This document shows, in pieces, positions 1 through 10,930 of a stretch of DNA of 64,000 nucleotides (positions are counted from its first letter, which is position 1; each line of letters opens with the position of its first letter). The translations under genes were made by a program, and so were the position numbers. Location: the NCBI GenBank assembly GCA_018296165.2, contig JACKQL020000020.1, positions 744,001-808,000 on the forward strand. Direction: 5' to 3'. The notes beneath the pieces are model-generated. The model was not told where the DNA came from. It did no database searches and worked only from the letters and a program-made list of their open reading frames with translations. This stretch comes from Termitomyces sp. T153. Lineage: Eukaryota > Basidiomycota > Agaricomycetes > Agaricales > Lyophyllaceae.

Positions 1-202
1 ACTGCTGGCAGCCAATAATGTTTTCTGAGGAAATGCTGAAGAAGAAACCTATTATGCCATTTCCACACAGGGTATTTCCAATGGAAAAAGGCTCTCAACA
101 ATGGGAAAAACCTTTTTTCAAGGGAAAATTCTGTCAAGGAAATGATATAACAGGTTTTTTTTTCCATTCTTTCAATGGAAGCAGGTTCCAGTGCCAGCAG
201 TG
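1..202. mobile_element. MITE, CACTG-ended (copy 1, cut by window edge)
   Basis: A non-coding element of about 200 bp starts within its left end at base 1 and ends with TGCCAGCAGTG at 192-202, the reverse complement of its first bases. The same element recurs complete at 3532-3729 with clearly similar interior sequence (for example the GCAGCCAAT stretch near the left end and CAGGTTCCAGTGCC near the right end). It has no coding capacity. Ends beginning CACTG with short target duplications suggest a CACTA-type non-autonomous DNA transposon; this is inference. Confidence 0.7.
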
Positions 203-461
203 ACTTGACTGGTTCTTTATGGATTTTTGGCATGCCATAAAATTTCAGGATCTTCAAGGCTTCAAAAGTTATTTCCTTTCCTTTCAGTCTGATTAGTACC
301 AAGTGTTGCAGAAACAATCTAAGTTGTAGATCATGAACAAATACTTTGAACATATACTTCTTGACCTAAGTCACTATGTGAGTCACCATGATTCTCAAAA
401 TCTCAATAGCCTTTAGTGGATGTAAAAGTATGTAATCATTTTGATTGAGCAGAATTGATTT
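203..461. other. No feature recognised
   Basis: AT-rich, CpG-poor sequence with no convincing reading frame. It is probably decayed repeat DNA between the MITE and the next relic. Confidence 0.5.
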
Positions 462-815
462 TTATTGTGCTATGATCCAGGCTTGCAATGATATGCAAGT
501 ACCTAAATTCTTGTCTGTATTAGTGACTATGTAGTCATTTTCTAACATAAACTTTTTGAGTTGATCTACTTGGGGAGATAGCAAGCTAAGTCTATCCCAA
601 AGTAGAAGACTGAGCATCTGTAGAAGAAAGTGAATAAGATATTGCTCTCCCAGTTTCAGGCTGAACTCAAGATAATCTGGTAGTTTTGAAGGCCAACTTT
701 GCTCATGTGAGACTTCAAAATCTAGATCATAGTTGGACTTTTCAGTGTTAGTAAAAGCAAAGACAATCTTCCATTGAAGTCTATCACAAAAGTCTTTCCA
801 GGTGGATTCTATCAA
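462..815 (-). pseudogene. Open frame with reverse-transcriptase-like TDKNLG motif, relic
   Basis: A 117-residue frame ends with a stretch containing NTDKNLG followed by a Trp-containing segment. Similar wording occurs at the start of the reverse-transcriptase region in some non-LTR or Penelope-like elements, but I cannot name a family from this alone. No further RT blocks could be joined to it on this strand, and the surroundings are decayed transposon DNA. It may instead be a chance open frame. Confidence 0.25.
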
Positions 816-990
816 GTCCCACCTGGCCTAAGGCAGATTGACCCCTAGCAATGTGTGTACAAATAATTTAAATCTACTGATACCAGGCTGAGTATGTATA
901 TACTAGCTTTTGGGTAGGATATGGCTAGTATCCAGTCAGGGTAAGAACAATGGTCTGTATACCTTGGATGCAGCTTAGTTCATGTGACAG

Positions 991-1560
991 TTAAGCCTTG
1001 TTTTTCCCTTTCAATGCCTTAGTGGAAGAAGACTTGGTTTTCTTCTTTCTATCTGTGACTGCCTTTCCCACTCTTTGGGCTTTTGCACATGCTGCCTTTG
1101 CAGGCAGAGGCATGTATGGACATGCAAAATGCTTTGCAGCCTTTCCTTTTCTTTGAAAATAGAATCCCATCAGAATTGATAGATCCATCAGGAAATCTAA
1201 GATGACTTACTAATTTGTGTTGACCAGCAACACTAATAAGGGCTGCTGCAACCTGTTCCTTAATTATTCTAGCAATGGTTCAAAAAGAAGAAACTTCTGG
1301 CATGGATACTTCTGCAGCAGTCTTAGGGGATTTTTTAGCATCTAACTTAGCATTAGAAAAGCTTGGGTAGATTGTATCTGTGTCTCTAGAGTCAACAAAC
1401 AACTCCAGACATGTGTTGTATAGCCTCTAAGTTGAGAAGGCTAGATAGCATATCCCTTGCTCTTGGGGACAGTTATGAGCAAAGTGGCCAGCCTTCCAAT
1501 AGCATTGGCATAACAAGGGAGCTGAAGATTGCTGTTAGAAGGCATCAATGTCTATGGGGA
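991..1560 (-). pseudogene. Retroelement gag-like relic with zinc-knuckle remnant
   Basis: On the minus strand, 1455-1525 reads CQCYWKAGHFAHNC in one frame, a slightly damaged retroviral-type zinc knuckle (Cys-rich start, GHFA, then a final Cys). Further downstream on the same strand a lysine-rich frame (991-1188) resembles the basic tail of a nucleocapsid or ORF1 protein. Frames are interrupted and no pol domain follows. The element family cannot be assigned. Confidence 0.35.
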
Positions 1561-1771
1561 TCCTCTGAGTAGAGGATGTGCAGGGTTGCTCTTCCAGGGC
1601 ACTTAAACAATGCATATGATGAAGCTTAACCAACCTTCATGTAGAAAAGGAGTCAGGCAATTTGCAGGACACTGGAGGCAAATGCTTCACTGCTTGCCTC
1701 AATATAAGTGACACAGGACTGAAGAAAATGTCCCCTAGCCTTATAGTCCCCATCAAATATATCAGGGAGTA

Positions 1772-2192
1772 TCAAGCAGGAGATTTTGAGTGGAGAACCA
1801 AAAAAATGGGACTAGGTGCAAAGGAGAACCTTCTTTCAGCTGCTTGGAGCATAGGGGGAGTAGTAGTAGTAGGGGGGAGGTGTTCCAGGAGGATCCAGAT
1901 GGAGAGGGACACAGCTTCAGTAGTTTGACATAATCTGATATGTTCAGCAGTGTAGAAGGTAAGGGACACTTGGGTAATATGTAACTGCATATCTAGAATC
2001 AGCAAATAGCTCCACACACTGCTCTGGGGGCTTGAAGCATTAGAGGGAAGTGCTGGAGGGGTTAGTTGGGTTATAGGAGGAGCACAGGAGGTCTTAAGAC
2101 ATCAGTGGGGAAGAGACCTTTCAGTTACCTCAACTAACTAAAACACTTGAAGAGGGGGCTCCCAGACCAAAGCTAGAAGCTTGTTCTGCTAT
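1772..2192 (-). pseudogene. Ty3/Gypsy gag N-terminus relic
   Basis: The minus-strand frame at 1772-2017 contains LCQTTEAVS and the preceding LQLHITQ-like segment. The Gypsy element at 21275-21631 has the same features (QLQLTQASLTSHTAKL then LCQTTEAVS). It is followed upstream by an LTR end and the same primer-binding-side sequence (GCAGAACAAG) that follows the LTRs at 9600 and 21747. This is a third copy of that Gypsy family, of which only the first few hundred bases survive. Confidence 0.65.
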
Positions 2193-2410
2193 AAAGGTGA
2201 CCTTGGAAGGCTGTGGCTCAATCACACAACTGGCAGAGGGAGATCCAAAATCTATTCAGCATTTACAAGAAGTTCTAGAGTTCTAGCAACTCACCTGGCA
2301 GAGGGAGATCCAAAGAAAACAAGTCTAAAGATTTCCAATGCCAGTGCTTGGAAAATTTACTCTAGAGCTTCTAGAAAAAACACTCAACAAGAACCAAATC
2401 CAGAATTCAG
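2193..2410 (-). repeat. LTR relic of the same Gypsy family
   Basis: Minus-strand sequence here matches the plus-strand relic at 60262-60475 over more than 180 bp. Both share the blocks TTTGGATCTCCCTCTGCCAG, GAACTTCTTGTAAATGCTGAATAG and GAGCCACAGCC, with scattered substitutions. The LTR end adjoins the gag relic at 1772-2192. The outer LTR boundary is not clear and may lie beyond 2410. Confidence 0.65.
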
Positions 2411-2619
2411 TCCAAAAACAAAAATCCATGGTAAATGGCCTCAATCTCCATCCTCCAGACACATGGCCATTGAAAAATATAATTGTTAGATATCTCATAG
2501 TAAAAAGTACTTGCTTCCAGAAGATGGGAGCATGGGAATGAAAGGTCAGCCTCAGAATAAGGGAAACAAGAATGGGGTCCATTATGGCAGTCCCTGACAG
2601 AATTGTGGATGCAGAACTC

Positions 2620-3330
2620 TACATGAAGTTCCTGGAGATTTTTCTTAAGGACATCCTCCCAACATTGAATGCAAACAAGGCCATGGTAACCCTTGTACCA
2701 AGCTAGGGAAGGGGATCTATGGGCTTAAGCAAGATGCTGACTTGTAAAATAAGCATATGGATGAAGTGCTAGTGAAGCTTGATTTTGTTTGAATCACCTC
2801 TGATCCCTGCATGTATCCCCAAGATGGCATATGTATCATTATTCCTGTCCATGTTAATGACATGACATTGCCCTTAAAGTCCTGTCTTGCAATCCTCAAG
2901 GTCATCTCATAGTGATGAGAGTACCTCAAATTGTGCTACCTCAGAGCCACCACTGGCCTCCTTAACATTGTTGTCACATGTAACTGCCCCAAACATAGGC
3001 TTTGGATTGGTCAACATTCATATGCAGTGGAAATTTTCATAATTGAACATGCTAGACTGCAAGGCTGTTGCAACCCCCCTCAATCCAGGAGTTCACCTCT
3101 CCAAAGTCAATTCACCCCAGTCCCCAAAGGAAGTTGAAGCAATGTAGCCATTACACCACATACAGGCCACAGGAGCATTTCTTTACCTCACTATGTGCAC
3201 ACAACATGACATCACCCACACTGTCACTGTTCTATGCCAGTTCAATACAAGTCTTGAACTTGAACACTAGAAGGCTGTAAAACACCTCATGCAATTATTA
3301 CATACTCATTCCACAGACCTCCAGTTTTGT
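2620..3330 (+). pseudogene. Ty1/Copia pol relic (RT C-terminus to RNase H)
   Basis: Plus-strand frames, joined over stops, read in Copia order: GIYGLKQ near 2720, then SDPCMYP, then HVNDMTL at 2850-2870 (the RT active site, normally VDD), then the VATPLNPG and GAFLYLT segments near 3075 and 3165, and EHWKAVKHLM near 3260. These are the conserved blocks between the RT palm and RNase H of Copia polyproteins. Several in-frame stops and the Asp-to-Asn change at 2856-2858 show it is dead. It belongs to a different Copia lineage from the one at 24.6-27.1 kb. Confidence 0.7.
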
Positions 3331-3531
3331 GAGTTTCTTCAACCATACTCAACTCCTTGATTAAGCTCTGTCTTCACTTGTGCACAAGTCACTGCATCAA
3401 AGGGAGTTAGTAGATATACTGTCCTAGATATGAACCAAACATTAGCCTAAATCACTAAAAAACCTAACAACTGCTAACTGCTAACCTTAATGAGCCAATG
3501 AGCTAACCTATGAGAGCAGTAGATATGTCTT

Positions 3532-3729
3532 CACTGCTGGCAGCCAATGATGTTTCCTGAGGAAAGACTGAAAAAGAAACTTGTCATTTCTTTGACAGAA
3601 ATTTCCTTTGGAAAAAGGCTTTTCCAATTGTTTAGAGCTTTATTCCATTGGAAACACACTGTTTGTAAATGACATAAAAGGTTTCTTTTTCCATTTTTCC
3701 AATGGAAACAGGTTCCAGTGCCAGCAGTG
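3532..3729. mobile_element. MITE, CACTG-ended (complete copy, 198 bp)
   Basis: It starts CACTGCTGGCA and ends TGCCAGCAGTG, a perfect 11-bp terminal inverted repeat. It is flanked on both sides by CTT (3529-3531 and 3730-3732), a plausible 3-bp target-site duplication. The interior is similar to copy 1 at 1-202. No coding capacity. CACTA-superfamily transposons start with CACTA or CACTG and make 3-bp duplications, so this is probably a non-autonomous member; no transposase is present in the window. Confidence 0.75.
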
Positions 3730-3732
3730 CTT

Positions 3733-4665
3733 GGAGGTGCAACCTGCCCAGAAATAATTCGGGTCATGTGACTGTGTGAATCAATTTGGACACATTACAG
3801 TGTATGTTTTCTGTGTCTGCTCTTCTCTGTGTACCTATTTGCTCTGTGTATTGTGTAATTAGATATACTTTCTCAGAGGCTGAACCTGCAGAGATAATCA
3901 GATCACATGACATTTTGGAAAAGGATTTAATGCTAATATGGACTGCCTGCACGGCCTTTGTTTCAGCTGAAAAACTGAGTACCCTAAACATATAACTCTA
4001 AGCAATAACCCAGACCTTTGTTGCTAACACTGCAATGTTCATTATGTATACACATACACTGGTATTTCTTCAAACATAGTGTACCATTGTGATTTTTATT
4101 GGGATCAATAGTTTTTGATTGACATTAGGCTTCTGTGGGACCAGGATAGACAGGAGTTCATCCTTGGCTTTCTCAAGGATATGGGCAACAGCAGAGTTCT
4201 TAGACATGTTTTTTGCACAGATATGTTGTACAGAGTAGGTAGGCACAGAAAATGGAGAGAACAGATATATTCCACACAACATATATACACACATGTTGAT
4301 GCGACGCAATAAGATCACATGATTATTTTAAACCCTGCATACCTCTGGGCAAGTTTATATTTCATATGTCTTTTCCAAGGTATGTATCATCCCTGAGTTG
4401 TAATGTTTGGATTGTTCTGTTGGTGTAATGATTATTGTAGAAATTTTTTAATATTATGCATCCACATAGTCGATGGTTTAATTCCCCCCATGTCCATATT
4501 CATTTGCCAATTAATGCATCATCGTCCTTAATGTATTACTGACGCATATGTAGAATATCCACTAGAGAAAAAAGTGTATTATGTTCCATGTGTAATCAGA
4601 CAGGATAATGCATAATCATGCTAGTATCTAGTGCCCATTGTAAATCTCCTTGCCATCTATACAGG
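3733..4665. other. Gene-free stretch downstream of the MFS gene
   Basis: AT-rich, CpG-poor DNA between the MITE and the 3' end of the MFS gene. Apart from a tRNA-like segment near 4419-4486, I see nothing coding. Short open frames on both strands around 3764-4318 overlap as mirror images and lack recognisable motifs. Confidence 0.5.
4405..4500 (+). repeat. tRNA-derived (SINE-like) relic
   Basis: The segment contains an A-box-like TTGGTGTAATGATTA (about 4419-4433) and a B-box-like GGTTTAATTCCC (4475-4486), about 55 bases apart, as in tRNA genes and tRNA-derived SINEs. The acceptor and anticodon stems do not pair well, so it is not a functional tRNA. It could also be a decayed tRNA gene. Confidence 0.35.
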
Positions 4666-6842
4666 TTACTTCATTTCATGTTGACTACCTAACATTTTGT
4701 CTTTGATGAAAAATGAGCAGAAGAATGCACATATGGTCAACCCAGCTGAAAGCACTAGTGTGAGCTGAACATTGTGCGCGTATGATGATCTGATAATTGC
4801 TATTATATCTGGATCCAGTGAACCAAGGTAAGCCAATGATTCACGTATTTGAACAATCATCTTCTGTGATATAAGAACCAAGGACTTGAAACAATTTCAG
4901 AATACATACCTCTTCAACATCTGTACCTGTAAGCTTTCTCGTTAAGTCCCAACGTAATCCGTTTTGAAAGAGTGTGTTCCCAATGGAAACTCCTACAACG
5001 GCTCCCAGGGAGCGATAAAGGTAGGAGGCTGTGAATGGTGATTCCCCCAGTCGGACATAACTCATAGTGCTCACTGGCAGTAGCAATCGCCTGGTTTTCT
5101 GGCCCAGCGTTGACGATGAGCGACACAAGGCTCGTAGTGATGCCGATTCCTGGCATTGTTCCAGTAAAATAAAAAGTGAATTTCGTGTGCATCCTTACCA
5201 TTTCCGAGTCCGTACACCGCGAGTCCTGGATACGTTGGTAAATCATAGATTTCTCCACTGATCTAGATTTTTTCTTACCGAGAGATACACCCCAGTCGGA
5301 CTGTATCATGGTTCCCGCCATCGACAAAGTCATGACTGCGCCAGCCACCGTCATGGCATATGCGATGACTGTGAGGGAGTAATATTTTCCGTTCGCTTGC
5401 ATAAGAAGACCAGCAGCTAAGCTTCCTGCCACGCCGCTCAGAATACTTGGAATCAACAATATGCCAGCCTCTGATGCCTTCAACTCGCGAATTGCTTGGT
5501 AATACAGCGAAATGTGGAATACCATAGTTGTTCCAGCTGCGACGCTAAAGAAATTGACGAAATAGCTGGCGATTAAGGAAGGGCCCCACACCACTAGCCT
5601 AGGGGCGAATGGTTCGACAGCGAACCATTCCTCAGTCGCCATGAAAATTATGAACATACAGGCAAATGCTCCCAGGGAATAAATAGTGAGAGTGTCAGAC
5701 CAAGATGAGTTTCCGCCTCGATCTAGAGCTACCAGAAGGGAAAAAATACACAAGATTAAAGCTGTTGACCCAGCAAAATCGACACGTTTCAATTTGGCTT
5801 TTAGATTGCTCTGTTGTAGGGTTGGAATATGAAGAGCGATGGAAACCGAAGCTATGGCAATGAATGTGGCAGGCACTTGGATGAGGAATATCCTTGAGTT
5901 CAACAAAGCAAAAGCTACATCAAGCCAGTGACAGGTGACAATGATCAGACATACCAGCGCCACCCGATAGTGTCCGCCAAATAGCCACCGAGAGGTGCAC
6001 CGATTCCTGCACCAACCGCAAAAATAACATTGATAATGCCTTCTTGTCATCGGTATCAGTAAAGAGATATGTAAACCTTCCCTACTAACCTTGCCACGTT
6101 CCTCTTGATCTCAGTGGGACGATATCACTCATGATAATGCTTACAACCCTACAGTTTATCAGAGAAGTTCAACATGATCATGATCAGTCTCTGCTACTGA
6201 CGTCGAGATACCTCCCCCCCCAATCCCAGCGAGGGCACGACCTCCGACTAACTGCTGTAGATTTTGTGATATACCGCACCATAGTGACCCCAGACCGAAG
6301 ACGGAGTAAGCAAATATTAAGCACTGCTTTTTGCCAAAAATACTGCTCATCTTGCCATACAGCGGCCTAAGTAATGCAATCGTTAGAGGATTAATAAAAG
6401 GAACTGAGATCTTGCATATACTGGAAACAAGTGAGAGTAAGCATGTAGCCGGTGGAGATCCAACTCATGTTCTGTAGCTGCTTGAACTCGCTTCCAATAA
6501 CGGTATAAGCTTAGAATATTTTAGCATCATATTCCTTATAGCCCCGTGTGAATGTTCACTGACACGAAACGACAATGCTTCCATCCATCGCCGCAAGAAA
6601 GAGTCCGACAATCATCGGAATGAAGTATCGCTCGAACTTGCAACAACTCTCAGAAAGTCGCAAAGGATATGGCTCACAACAGAAAGAAGATTTGTCGGCC
6701 TCGCCTCCACATTGACAACTTCTGGCCTTCCCGTGCACAGTGCAAGGTCTTCATCATCTCCGCCTCTGTAATGCTGGGTGATGACAGCAGTTTCAGCGGA
6801 GCTGTTAACGCTCCCTAAGAGCCGCGTTGTCTCTCTAGACAT
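4666..6842 (-). CDS. MFS transporter, DHA2 family (Vba-like)
   Basis: A polytopic exporter of the 14-TM drug:H+ antiporter-2 family; closest in style to fungal vacuolar basic amino acid/multidrug transporters (inference; substrate unknown). I chose the start at 6842 (MSRETTRLLG) because it leads by a short 41-nt intron into TM1 (PMIVGLFLAAMDGSIVVS). Then follow STGYMLT, PLYGKMSSIFGKK (the inter-TM2/3 loop motif), the GGRALAGIGGGG segment, and motif C GAGIGAPLGG in TM5, which marks drug:H+ antiporters. The later exons carry DFAGS, FAPRLVVWGPS, GLAVYGLGNGIG and SYLYRSLGAVVGVSIG, ending in TM14 (SAGLTICAFFCSFFI). At least seven introns are implied; one is clear at 5893-5954 (62 nt), restoring WRWIFLIQVP. 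No inactivating change was seen when spliced. It is isolated in transposon-rich DNA, with ordinary CpG content unlike its surroundings. Confidence 0.88.
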
Positions 6843-6959
6843 GAATGAAGGAAGTCTTTTAGATCGTCTTGATATTGCAGTGGGTATCCTGGACCAAAGG
6901 CAAACAGATCTATCTACCTCACACCTGATTGCAACCCTGGTCTGCACAGCAGCTTCCTG

Positions 6960-8233
6960 ATAGATTCTATCAGAAACGGGATTAGACAGATGGCCGATGT
7001 ACGCAAGATGATATCAACCAACATAGCATAGAGTCATAGTAACTCCGAACTTAGTGGACACCTGAAAGGAGTTCTGTGCAGAAACACTTCGCCATCCTGA
7101 TGGAGCTGGGAGAACGTGATCAAACCAGGTGAAACATCACAATCTTGTGAAAGATCGGCTAACCTCGAACAGTGATTTCTTCATATACCATTGTGAGGTC
7201 CAAACCCGTAACGCGGCCATTTCGACCCGTGATCCGGGACGGCTTCATGCCGGGATACAATCCGCAGGCGTGTCGTATCTGGTTTTTCCCATTGGTGGGC
7301 ATAATTGGCCACCAAGTCGGCTCATCTGGCAGAGAAGGTGCCAGCCGCGGCGCAACAGGAGTACTGCTCGCATAGGGACTTGGTCAACTTGGACATTTGT
7401 AGTTGATAGAAATATATCCGAATTGCCGAGCCATTCTCAAATCACCCTGATCTATTTTACTATTTAGGTCATATCTGGTTCAAGTTGATCTGCACTACAG
7501 ATTTCTTGCAGATTGCATCAGAGATCAGAAGCTGGATTAAATGAACACATATTTAATGAATGCGAGATAGGATTCAGGTATCATATTTCAGTCAACCCTA
7601 AAAGGAGTTGTGTGTAGAAATGAAACATCAGCAAATATGGGAGAACATGTGATTGTTATGACCAGGTGAAACATCGCAATCATATCAGCCCCGAGAAAGC
7701 ATGAAAATGCTTAATGATGCTGCCAAGGAGAAGGGAAGAAGGGGTGAGATTGAGCGGGGATGGACTTGATGGAGATACCCGAGGTTCGGAGGAAGAAAGA
7801 GGTTAGGTTTCCTGTGAGAGAGTTCTCAAGTGCCGGGTCCCCCTCCTGAGAGAAGGACATCGGATACCATCAGAATTATATATAAAACCTAACACAAGTT
7901 GACTCGGCTCGGCTCGAAGAAGCTCGGGCCTACAGATATCTACACTGGATGCAGGGAACAATTTATTGAGCCAAAAGAATTCAAGAATATGATGAGAATG
8001 ATTAAATGAAACTCCAAATTCTTCACCACTTTGACTGCCCAGTGAGTGTTTGTGACTTGTTCCCCAACTTCACAACAGGTTCCTTGCAAGTTCTCAAAAT
8101 GTTGACAATGGCCTTTGCAGAATCATGTCCATTCCTCACTGTTGAAGACAGGCAAAGCACAGGGGACTGAATAATCACTAGAGCTGAAGTCCAGAGCTAG
8201 AAACTGAGTAAGGACTTTAGGCTTCTACATTAT
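6960..8233. other. Gene-poor stretch with an imperfect direct repeat
   Basis: No gene recognised. About 85 bp at 7045-7130 are repeated with divergence at 7598-7683: both contain AAAGGAGTT, GGGAGAAC and CCAGGTGAAACATC in the same order. The intervening 470 bp has moderate CpG content and no motif-bearing frame; the pair could be the ends of a small unidentified element. The open frame at 7129-7467 has no recognisable domain. Confidence 0.4.
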
Positions 8234-8460
8234 CTATATATACTTTAATGTAACTGAATAGAAGGAATCATCCATGTGATAGAATTGAATAGAAGAAATC
8301 ACATGAAAGTTGCATGTGATTGAATTGAATAGAAAGGAGATTACATGGAAGATGCATGTGATAAACTGAATAGAAATGAAGGAAGCGGAATACATATGTA
8401 ATAAATGAACTTGGAGTGAATGTTGATCATCATAGTAGAATGTAATAAGCAATTATAACA
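8234..8460. repeat. Imperfect AT-rich tandem repeat
   Basis: Between about 8260 and 8400 a unit of roughly 45-50 bp built around GAATTGAATAGAA and GCATGTGAT recurs three to four times with changes (for example near 8281, 8317 and 8360). It is non-coding minisatellite-like DNA downstream of the LINE relic. Confidence 0.55.
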
Positions 8461-8801
8461 CTCATAATAGTGCCAAACATGGAAGGCTAGAGATGGATTG
8501 GTGCTCCAGAGGCCTGGTTCCTTGAACAACAATGTCATCTTGCATCTGCAGTATTACATGCCTTATTTCAACATTGAACTGCTGAATCTCTCTTCATGTG
8601 TTAGAAGTGGATACTGGTATGGACTATAGATAACACACTATGAGTTCTTATCCTCAGTCTTTAGTGCAATCAACTGTGTATTTGTACCTATAGATAATGC
8701 ACTATGAGTTCTTAGCTATGGTACTGTAAGTCCATTGTCCATAATGTAAGAATAAACTGAGGGTGATCATGTCTACGCATGGTTTATATACTCGCTGTCT
8801 T
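8461..8801. other. Non-coding, short duplication
   Basis: Contains a local duplication: CACTATGAGTTCTTA occurs near 8637 and again near 8700, each close to a TATAGATAA stretch. LINE ORF2 would be expected here, downstream of ORF1 on the minus strand, but no endonuclease or reverse-transcriptase motif is readable. Confidence 0.45.
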
Positions 8802-9230
8802 CTATTTCTGATACCTCTTCCTTCCTGAGCAGTCCCTTTCCATAGCTGGGTGTTCTCCCCTGCAGTTAACACATTTTGATATGTCTCCCATTGTTTCCTG
8901 GTGGTCTTCCTCCATCCTCTCTTCCTCCTTCCCCATCTGTCTACCCTCAACTCTTCCATGGTCCTTCTTGTTGTGTGGTCCTGCACACTTTCTACATTTC
9001 ATTGCATTGCAACACTTTGAGGCATGGTGTCCAAAGCTCCAGCATTTGCTGCATTGTAGTACTGGCAGTCTATTGGCATGGTGTACTACTTCACAGAAGT
9101 TGGTATACATGGCTATATACCATGTTTCCAGCATAGTCTTTGCATCCTCTTCCCTCATGAGCTCCAGTACCACTGACAAGTACTCCTTCTGTTTCAGGTC
9201 TGATTTGGTGTGTAGCCATCTGAGTTTACC
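8802..9230 (-). pseudogene. LINE ORF1 3' part with zinc knuckles (split by Gypsy insertion)
   Basis: The minus-strand frame has two zinc knuckles: CSKCWSFGHHASKC near its middle, and CVNCRGEHPAMERDC near the end, separated by CRKCAGPHNKKDHG and a basic stretch. Preceding residues LRWLHTKSD and YLSVVLEL are typical of ORF1/gag proteins of fungal non-LTR elements. The upstream half lies at 15382-16600. Removing the intervening Gypsy element and one copy of its 5-bp target duplication makes the two halves read in frame (MDKLRWLHTK), which shows that the Gypsy element jumped into this ORF. ORF2 is missing. Confidence 0.75.
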
Positions 9231-9600
9231 TGTCAGGGGACTTCCAATTCTGACTTCTGCAACCAATTCCAGTGCCTCTGCAGCTTGTTCAATGTCTCCA
9301 GGGTTCTGGAATGAGCTCTGGAGATCTCCAGAGAACCATGGAGTTTTCTGTATTACCTCACCAATCATCATTCTAGGGTTAGGATTAGCTCCAGCCTTCT
9401 GTACTGTAGTTCCCATGCCTCTGCTACCTGCTAATGCACTGCACCAAGCAGCAGGGATCCTTAGACTTGTTCTCTTTGAATTCCCCTCTGCTAGGTGATC
9501 AGTTACTGATTGTATCATCATCTACTCCTGCTAATATACTTTGGATTCCCCTCTGCTAGCTGCATGACTCTGATCTGCTGCCCTGGAGGTTGCCCTTACA
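9231..9600 (+). repeat. Gypsy-A left LTR
   Basis: A 370-bp repeat starting TGTCAGGGG and ending TTGCCCTTACA, matching the right LTR at 15009-15381 with many substitutions and small gaps. It is followed by GCAGAACAAGTCTCC, the same sequence that follows the LTR at 21747. Flank TTACC (9226-9230) corresponds to TTGTC at 15382-15386, a diverged 5-bp target duplication. Confidence 0.8.
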
Positions 9601-10930
9601 GCAGAACAAGTCTCCTAAAACTGGTCTGGAAGCCCCTCATAGCCATGAGGAACCTCTGAGCTGCTATCCATTCCTTCCCCACCAGGATTAAGCACCACAG
9701 AGTTTTATGTCTTGGCTTGCCAACCCAGACACACCCTCAGAGGCTCTGGCCCCACAGGACAAAGCCTGGATCTGCCTGCTACACCTAGAAATTAATGCAA
9801 TCATCTCTCACCCACCACACAACCAAACTCTCTACTCTCCATCAAATCACAGATCTTATCTCCCAGTTTCTCCAGGCATTGCTCAAACACCTAACTCCAA
9901 CCTCCACATCTCCCCTGGCTGCAGAACCAGCCCCAACCATATCTGCACCTGTCTCTGCAGCTCTGGTAACCCTACAGCCATGGATCTTGTACCCTGTCCT
10001 ACAGATCTGTACAATGGTGCCCACTCTGGCAGGGAACAATTCCTTCAATCCTACCTCACCTATATCCACCTCAGCAGGGATGCCTTTGACTCCAACACAT
10101 TGAAAATAGCCTGGGTACTGTCATACATGAAGACTGGACATGCCTCCACCTATGCACTACAAGTCTTCCATTGCTCCAGAGGTGTTGGAAGTTTTCTGGA
10201 CTAGGCCACTTTTGCAAAGGACTTCCACATGGAGTTTTTCCTGCTGGACCCTGCCAAGACCACAGCATTTACACTATGCAATAGGGAGCAATATGGGCAA
10301 GGAAAGCATATGTTAGACGAGTACATCAACTTGTTCTAGGCTCTAGTCAAGCAAGCCACCTACCCCAATGGCCTTCAATTATGCCTCACCTTCTGGGATG
10401 GCCTGCACCTCACACTGGTGGAATGCATTGACAATCTTGTGGAGGGGTGCCTGGATGATGAAGAGATTACATCATGGTACAAGGTGGCCTGGGACCAGTG
10501 GCAACTCATGGAGATTCAGAGGGAGCTCTGCAGCCCACATTCCATGATGCACCCTGCTCCAATCACCAATCCTCTGCCACCCCATACCTGCTTGCCCAAT
10601 GCCAGCCCTTACTCCAGCCACCCTTGCAACACACCCCCTGCTGCTGAGTATCCCCATGAACATGGATGCTGCCAGACAGCTCTATGCCATGCTGCTGCTG
10701 TGCCTGAGATGTCAGAAGCCCAGGCACTTTGCACAGCACTACCCCCTGGGCCTGGTGCTACATTACCTTTCCACAGCAGAGCAGGAGGAACTCCTCCTGC
10801 AGCTGCTGGCTGCAAACAATGCCACCAGAGCTCTGTTCCCAGACAAGCCTATACCAGAGTTGACCCTAGAGGAGATCAGCATGTGTGTGTCACCCCCTGG
10901 AGCTTGAGGAGGAACTTTGGTTGAGCAATA
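9601..10930 (+). pseudogene. Gypsy-A gag (degenerate)
   Basis: Frames 9707-10204 and 10418-10924, joined over stops, form a Ty3/Gypsy gag. A Pro-rich N-terminus precedes the capsid-like part (FHMEFFLLDPAKTTA, YGQGKHMLDEYINLF, LCLTFWDGLHLTLVE). A zinc knuckle follows around 10700 in another frame (CLRCQKPRHFAQHY), whose last Cys has become Tyr. Frameshifts and stops make it non-functional. CpG is almost absent. Confidence 0.75.

Noticed and set aside
4405..4500. A functional tRNA gene
   Set aside because: The A and B boxes are recognisable but the acceptor and anticodon stems do not pair, so only a tRNA-derived relic is reported.
8881..9498. A 205-codon plus-strand frame over the LINE/LTR boundary
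   Set aside because: It is antisense to the zinc-knuckle ORF1 and runs into the LTR, so it is not a gene.
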